Assembly (NCBI GenBank): GCA_041946755.1
Contig: JBHGBB010000147.1
Location: forward strand, 1 to 10,091
Source of the DNA: JBHGBB01 sp041946755
GTDB taxonomy: Bacteria; UBP4; UBA4092; JAOAEQ01
Length of the DNA stretch: 10,091 nucleotides
Reading direction: 5' to 3'
Positions within the stretch are counted from its first letter, which is position 1. Each line of letters opens with the position of its first letter. Of this stretch, positions 6,900 through 10,091 are shown piece by piece. Both the position numbers and the translations under genes were made by a program. Below the pieces are notes generated by a model. It saw only the letters and a program-made list of their open reading frames with translations. It made no database searches and was not told where the DNA came from.

Positions 6900-7856
6900 A
6901 TGCTTACTGGATTAAAAACGAGACACTTAATTGGTTTAGAGTATGTTTCAAAAGAAGAAATCGAATTAATTCTCCAGACCGCGAAACCGTTTAAAGAATT
7001 ATTCACCCGGTCGGTGAAAAAAGTCCCGACCTTACGCGGTAAAACCGTAGTCAATCTATTCTATGAACCCAGTACCCGAACCCGGACTTCATTCGAACTG
7101 GCGGCGAAACGGCTATCTGCCGATGTGATTAATATCGCGGTTGCGACTTCCAGCGTGGTTAAAGGTGAAAGCCTGATCGATACCGTTCGAACTATTGAAG
7201 CCATGAAAACCGATTTTCTGGTAGTTCGCCATGCAGCTGGCGGAGTGCCCCATTTTCTATCTACTCGAATCCAATCAGCGATAATTAATGCCGGAGATGG
7301 GCAGCATGAACATCCTACCCAGGGATTATTGGATATGTTTACTATTCTGGATAAGAAGAAACGGATTGAAGGACTGAAAGTGGTTATCGCCGGAGATATA
7401 AGGCATAGTCGAGTGGCGCGAAGCAATATCTGGGGATTAATCAAACTCGGTGCGAAGGTTACCGTTGTCGGCCCACCAACGCTTATTCCGCCGGAAATCG
7501 AGAAGATGGGGGCAACCGTTTCCTATAATGCCGATACCGCAGTAGAAGATGCGGATGTAATCAATATATTACGCCTCCAGCTCGAACGACAGAAAAAGAA
7601 TATGTTTCCTTCGATCCGGGAATATACCGCCTTGTTTGGCATCGACCGGCATCGGGTGAAAAGAGCCAAACCGGATGTTATCATTATGCATCCGGGACCG
7701 ATGAACCGGGGAATCGAGATATCCGCTGATGTCGCTGATGGCATGGAATCGGTAATAGAAGAACAGGTAACAAACGGTGTCGCGATTCGCATGGCAGTGT
7801 TATATCTGCTTGGTGGAGGGCAACCAAGCTCGGCAATAGAGAGTTCAGCGGAATAG
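6900..7856 (+). CDS. pyrB: PyrB, aspartate carbamoyltransferase catalytic subunit
   Basis: The enzyme joins carbamoyl phosphate and L-aspartate to give N-carbamoyl-L-aspartate, the committed step of de novo pyrimidine synthesis in the cytosol. At 318 residues it matches the catalytic chain. The carbamoyl-phosphate motif STRTRTSFE begins at residue 58, HPTQGLLD at residue 138 and HPGPMNRG at residue 264; RLQLERQ lies in the aspartate domain. The start MLTGLKTRHLIGLEYVSKEE is family-like, so the 6900 ATG is credible although no Shine-Dalgarno site is present and a hairpin arm ends 9 nt upstream. No pyrI regulatory-subunit gene is adjacent. This fits a PyrB that works without PyrI, possibly in complex with dihydroorotase, but that is inference. 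The gene lies 92 nt after pyrR and 94 nt before pyrC. Confidence 0.97.
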   Translation: MLTGLKTRHLIGLEYVSKEEIELILQTAKPFKELFTRSVKKVPTLRGKTVVNLFYEPSTRTRTSFELAAKRLSADVINIAVATSSVVKGESLIDTVRTIEAMKTDFLVVRHAAGGVPHFLSTRIQSAIINAGDGQHEHPTQGLLDMFTILDKKKRIEGLKVVIAGDIRHSRVARSNIWGLIKLGAKVTVVGPPTLIPPEIEKMGATVSYNADTAVEDADVINILRLQLERQKKNMFPSIREYTALFGIDRHRVKRAKPDVIIMHPGPMNRGIEISADVADGMESVIEEQVTNGVAIRMAVLYLLGGGQPSSAIESSAE

Positions 7857-7861
7857 AAATA

Positions 7862-7910
7862 CATTTCTCGCAAAGGGCGCTGAGAAATGAAGGCTAAGGA
7901 TGCAAAGAAA
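7862..7910 (+). repeat. Second intergenic repeat/hairpin between pyrB and pyrC
   Basis: CATTTCTC (7862-7869) and GAGAAATG (7882-7889) form a perfect 8-bp inverted repeat around a 12-nt loop. The loop and 3' side contain degenerate GCAAAGG / GCTAAGGA / GCAAAGA units at roughly 8-9 nt steps. The element starts 5 nt after the pyrB stop. Its sequence differs from the pyrR-pyrB repeat, but its position and style (hairpin plus short degenerate units) are alike. No T-run is present. Confidence 0.55.
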
Positions 7911-7950
7911 ATAATTTAGTAGAGTTAAATCACTGTAATCATTATTTCTT

Positions 7951-9240
7951 ATGAAACTATTAATTAAAAACGGATTAGTAGTCGACCCGGAAAACCAGAA
8001 ATCAGAAAAACAGGATATCCTCATCGAAAATGAGAAGATCGCCCGAATCGGTGCTTCATTACCAACAGCAGACGCCGAGATTATCGATGCCAGCGGTTTA
8101 TATGTCTGTCCCGGATTAATCGATATGCATGTTCATCTGCGCGAACCCGGCCGGGAAGATGAAGAAACCATATATAGCGGAACCAGAGCAGCAGCGCTTG
8201 GCGGGGTTACTTCGGTAGCTTGTATGGCAAATACCGAACCGCCGATTGATGATCGTGCCGGAGTAGAATTCGTTAAAGCGAAAGCAAAACGGGATGGCGT
8301 AATTAATGTATACCCTATCGCTGCGATTACTAAAGGTTTGAAAGGTGAAGAGATTGCCGAACTTGGTGATTTACAGCGTGCCGGTGCGGTAGCGGTATCT
8401 GATGATGGAAATTGTATTATGAATGCCGAAGTTATGCGGCGGGCGATGGAATATTCGTTACCATTCAATCTGCCGATCATCGAGCATTGTGAGGATAAGA
8501 ATCTTGCCGGAGATGGGGTTATGAATGAAGGATGGCATTCAACCGAATTTGGATTACGCGGCATTCCGGCCGCTGCGGAAGAGGTAATTATCGCGCGAGA
8601 TACCAATTTAGCAGAAATGACCGGTGCCAGACTGCATATCGCTCATTTGAGTACTAAGAAATCGGTAGAAATCGTTCGGCAAGCGAAAAAACGGGGAGTA
8701 AAAGTTACCTGTGAAGTCACTCCGCACCATTTAACCTTAACCGATGCAGCGGTTGTGAACTATAATTCGAATATGAAAATGAATCCACCGTTAAGGACCG
8801 ATGAAGATTGCGCGGCGTTGGTTAAAGGATTAACCAATGGTACCATCGATTGTATCGCATCCGACCATGCCCCTCATGCGGTGTTTGAAAAAGAGCAGGA
8901 GTTTGATGTCGCGCCGTTTGGTGTTATTGGTGTCCAAACTATGCTGAGTGTGATATTGACTGAGTTGGTAGGGAAAAAGAAAATACCGATCGAATTGGTA
9001 ATAGCGAAAATGACCGCTGCCCCGGCTAAGATATTAGGGATCGATCGTGGGAAACTGGTGGTTGGCGCCATCGCGGATCTCATCATCTTAAATCTGAAAC
9101 AGAATATAACGGTTACTGCAGATTGGCTCTATGGAAGAAGCAAGAATTCCGCTTATTTAGGAAAGAAACTTACTGGATTGACAACGACTACAATTGTTAA
9201 TGGAAACATAGCGGTTCGCGAAGGTAAATTGATTATATAG
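7951..9240 (+). CDS. pyrC: PyrC, dihydroorotase (class I type)
   Basis: The enzyme closes N-carbamoyl-L-aspartate to L-dihydroorotate, step 3 of UMP synthesis. The metal-binding set of the amidohydrolase fold is complete: HVH in DMHVHLREPG (H60, H62), D151 in VSDDG, H179 in EHCED, H232 in HIAHLST and the catalytic D305 in DHAPH. An Asp at the bridging position, rather than a carboxylated Lys, and a length of 429 residues are typical of the class I enzymes of Bacillus and Aquifex. The N-terminus MKLLIKNGLVVDPEN is the usual opening β-strand, so the 7951 ATG is sound despite lacking a Shine-Dalgarno site. It is the last gene of the visible pyr cluster; carAB, pyrD, pyrE and pyrF are not in the window. 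No clear terminator follows the stop. Confidence 0.97.
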   Translation: MKLLIKNGLVVDPENQKSEKQDILIENEKIARIGASLPTADAEIIDASGLYVCPGLIDMHVHLREPGREDEETIYSGTRAAALGGVTSVACMANTEPPIDDRAGVEFVKAKAKRDGVINVYPIAAITKGLKGEEIAELGDLQRAGAVAVSDDGNCIMNAEVMRRAMEYSLPFNLPIIEHCEDKNLAGDGVMNEGWHSTEFGLRGIPAAAEEVIIARDTNLAEMTGARLHIAHLSTKKSVEIVRQAKKRGVKVTCEVTPHHLTLTDAAVVNYNSNMKMNPPLRTDEDCAALVKGLTNGTIDCIASDHAPHAVFEKEQEFDVAPFGVIGVQTMLSVILTELVGKKKIPIELVIAKMTAAPAKILGIDRGKLVVGAIADLIILNLKQNITVTADWLYGRSKNSAYLGKKLTGLTTTTIVNGNIAVREGKLII

Positions 9241-9335
9241 AAAAAACCACTTAAAATAGAATAAAAACCTTTAATTATAACCCATTATATTTCAATAGTT
9301 TATATAATTAATTAGAGTAAAAAGCTTCATTTGAC

Positions 9336-9365
9336 TTGACAAGATGGGTTCTTTGTGTTTATAAT
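9336..9365 (+). promoter_or_regulatory. Consensus σ70-type promoter for the porin-like gene
   Basis: TTGACA (9336-9341) and TATAAT (9360-9365) are both perfect six-of-six hexamers, 18 nt apart. Predicted initiation is near 9372, leaving a leader of about 155 nt before the ATG at 9527. It lies 95 nt after pyrC in otherwise AT-rich sequence with no gene, which makes the downstream gene a separate transcription unit. Confidence 0.75.
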
Positions 9366-9383
9366 TTTATTGTTTTTATAAAC

Positions 9384-9431
9384 GGGGGAGTGTAGAAGTG
9401 TCTACATTTTTTCGCCTCTTTTTATCTCCCC
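9384..9431 (+). terminator. Terminator-like hairpin in the early leader of the porin-like gene
   Basis: TGTAGA (9391-9396), an AGTG loop, and TCTACA (9401-9406) form a hairpin followed directly by six T (9407-9412), the form of an intrinsic terminator. An outer GGGGAG (9385-9390) can pair with CTCCCC (9426-9431), enclosing the hairpin and a T-rich stretch. It lies only 20-40 nt after the predicted start. That suggests attenuation or a very short RNA. The inner stem is GC-poor, so termination may be weak. Confidence 0.45.
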
Positions 9432-9515
9432 TACTAATAGAAGAACGATTCATTAATAAGTACTTTAGAGTAGTTGTAGCGCTGGTGTCATAAGCATAGC
9501 AATAAAAATAGGTTT

Positions 9516-9520
9516 AAGGA
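9516..9520 (+). promoter_or_regulatory. Shine-Dalgarno site for the 9527 start
   Basis: AAGGA stands 6 nt before the ATG at 9527 and directly supports this start, which also places a signal peptide at the protein's N-terminus. Confidence 0.7.
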
Positions 9521-9526
9521 TAGAAA

Positions 9527-10091
9527 ATGACACGAACCTTCGTTGTTCTAGGAATCATAATCATACTCGGTAGCGGGTTATATACCGTTAGTTTAGCCGA
9601 GACGACAAAACCGGAGATAAATTACGGAGGTAGTATAGAAATTCGCGGTTGGCTATTTAGCGATATTGCCGATAGCCAATATAGTTGGGCGGAAAGCGAG
9701 ATATATCTCTGGGCATCAGCCGACCTTACCGACAGAGTATTTGCGAAAATAAATCTAACCAACCAGCATATCTGGGGGAAAGATGATAGCTTTACCATCC
9801 CGAGCCTAACCGAACCGACCCAATCGATGTCACCGTTTACTACAAACGATGAAATCCAGCTTTGGGAAGGATATGTAACCTTTAAAAACATCTTTAGTTC
9901 AAACATTTCACTTACATTCGGTCGGGTTTTAGAGAATTATGGGGAGGGTTTTGTAATTGCAGATAATACCCCAGTAGATGAAGTGAAAGCCAACCTGGTT
10001 TTCGGGAAAACCGACGTAGACTTATTTATCTATAAACAAGTAGAGAATATCGAAGATGTTTCCGACCGCAATCTTTGGGGAATCAGTATCG
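9527..10091 (+). CDS. Outer-membrane β-barrel (porin-like) protein, 3' end outside the window
   Basis: The frame is open from the ATG for 188 codons to the window edge, so the gene is partial only by truncation of the window. Residues 1-24 are a Sec signal peptide (MTRTFVVLGIIIILGSGLYT, then VSLA before E). The mature part shows alternating amphipathic strands: GGSIEIRGWLF, EIYLWASADLTDRVFAKINL, then LWEGYVTFKN and NISLTFGRVLENYGEGFVI. The 'GYV.FKN...L.FGR...YG.GF' pattern resembles alginate-export-type and related large porins of the outer membrane. Transport of some substrate across the outer membrane is inferred from this pattern; the substrate cannot be told. It has its own strong promoter and structured leader. 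It could instead be another β-barrel family, since the C-terminal half is not visible. Confidence 0.7.
   Translation, partial: MTRTFVVLGIIIILGSGLYTVSLAETTKPEINYGGSIEIRGWLFSDIADSQYSWAESEIYLWASADLTDRVFAKINLTNQHIWGKDDSFTIPSLTEPTQSMSPFTTNDEIQLWEGYVTFKNIFSSNISLTFGRVLENYGEGFVIADNTPVDEVKANLVFGKTDVDLFIYKQVENIEDVSDRNLWGISI

Noticed and set aside
7061..8606. Minus-strand open frames opposite pyrB and pyrC
   Set aside because: They lie wholly inside well-supported enzymes, show Ser/Arg/Ile-rich shadow composition and have no motifs of their own.
9241..9335. Terminator or small gene directly after pyrC
   Set aside because: The stretch is AT-rich with no stem of useful stability and no open frame with a start and ribosome site.

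Overview
The window comes from a bacterium with an outer membrane and a moderately AT-rich genome, about 40% GC by eye. Two genes carry signal peptides for exported proteins, and one of these looks like an outer-membrane β-barrel. The housekeeping genes are ordinary bacterial pyrimidine genes. Large secreted β-helix proteins and short palindromic or octameric repeats between genes fit an uncultivated environmental lineage. I cannot assign a phylum, because the window has no rRNA or other good phylogenetic marker. All genes lie on the + strand.

Layout: (1) 1-268 is an AT-rich leader with a degenerate direct repeat. (2) 269-5212 encodes a 1647-residue secreted protein with two related β-helix modules and a propeller-like C-terminal part. 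(3) 5223-5955 is the decayed remnant of a second exported protein. Three frameshifts and one nonsense codon break it, and its signal peptide can still be reconstructed. (4) 5956-6261 is an intergenic region with a long imperfect hairpin, possible promoters, and one of two copies of a short palindromic element; the other copy ends the pseudogene. (5) 6262-9240 is a pyrR-pyrB-pyrC cluster with unusually wide internal gaps of 92 and 94 nt, each holding a different octamer-type repeat or hairpin. (6) 9241-9526 holds a consensus σ70-type promoter and a structured leader. (7) From 9527 to the window edge is the start of a probable outer-membrane porin-like gene.

PyrB (aspartate carbamoyltransferase) and PyrC (dihydroorotase) catalyse steps 2 and 3 of de novo UMP synthesis. 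PyrR would be the UMP- and PRPP-responsive regulator. The exported proteins have no visible functional link to the pyr genes.

I found no new defence, mobile or biosynthetic system. The points most worth checking are the repeat-filled gaps of the pyr cluster, the decayed exported gene, the paired palindromic elements, and the promoter plus terminator-like leader of the last gene.
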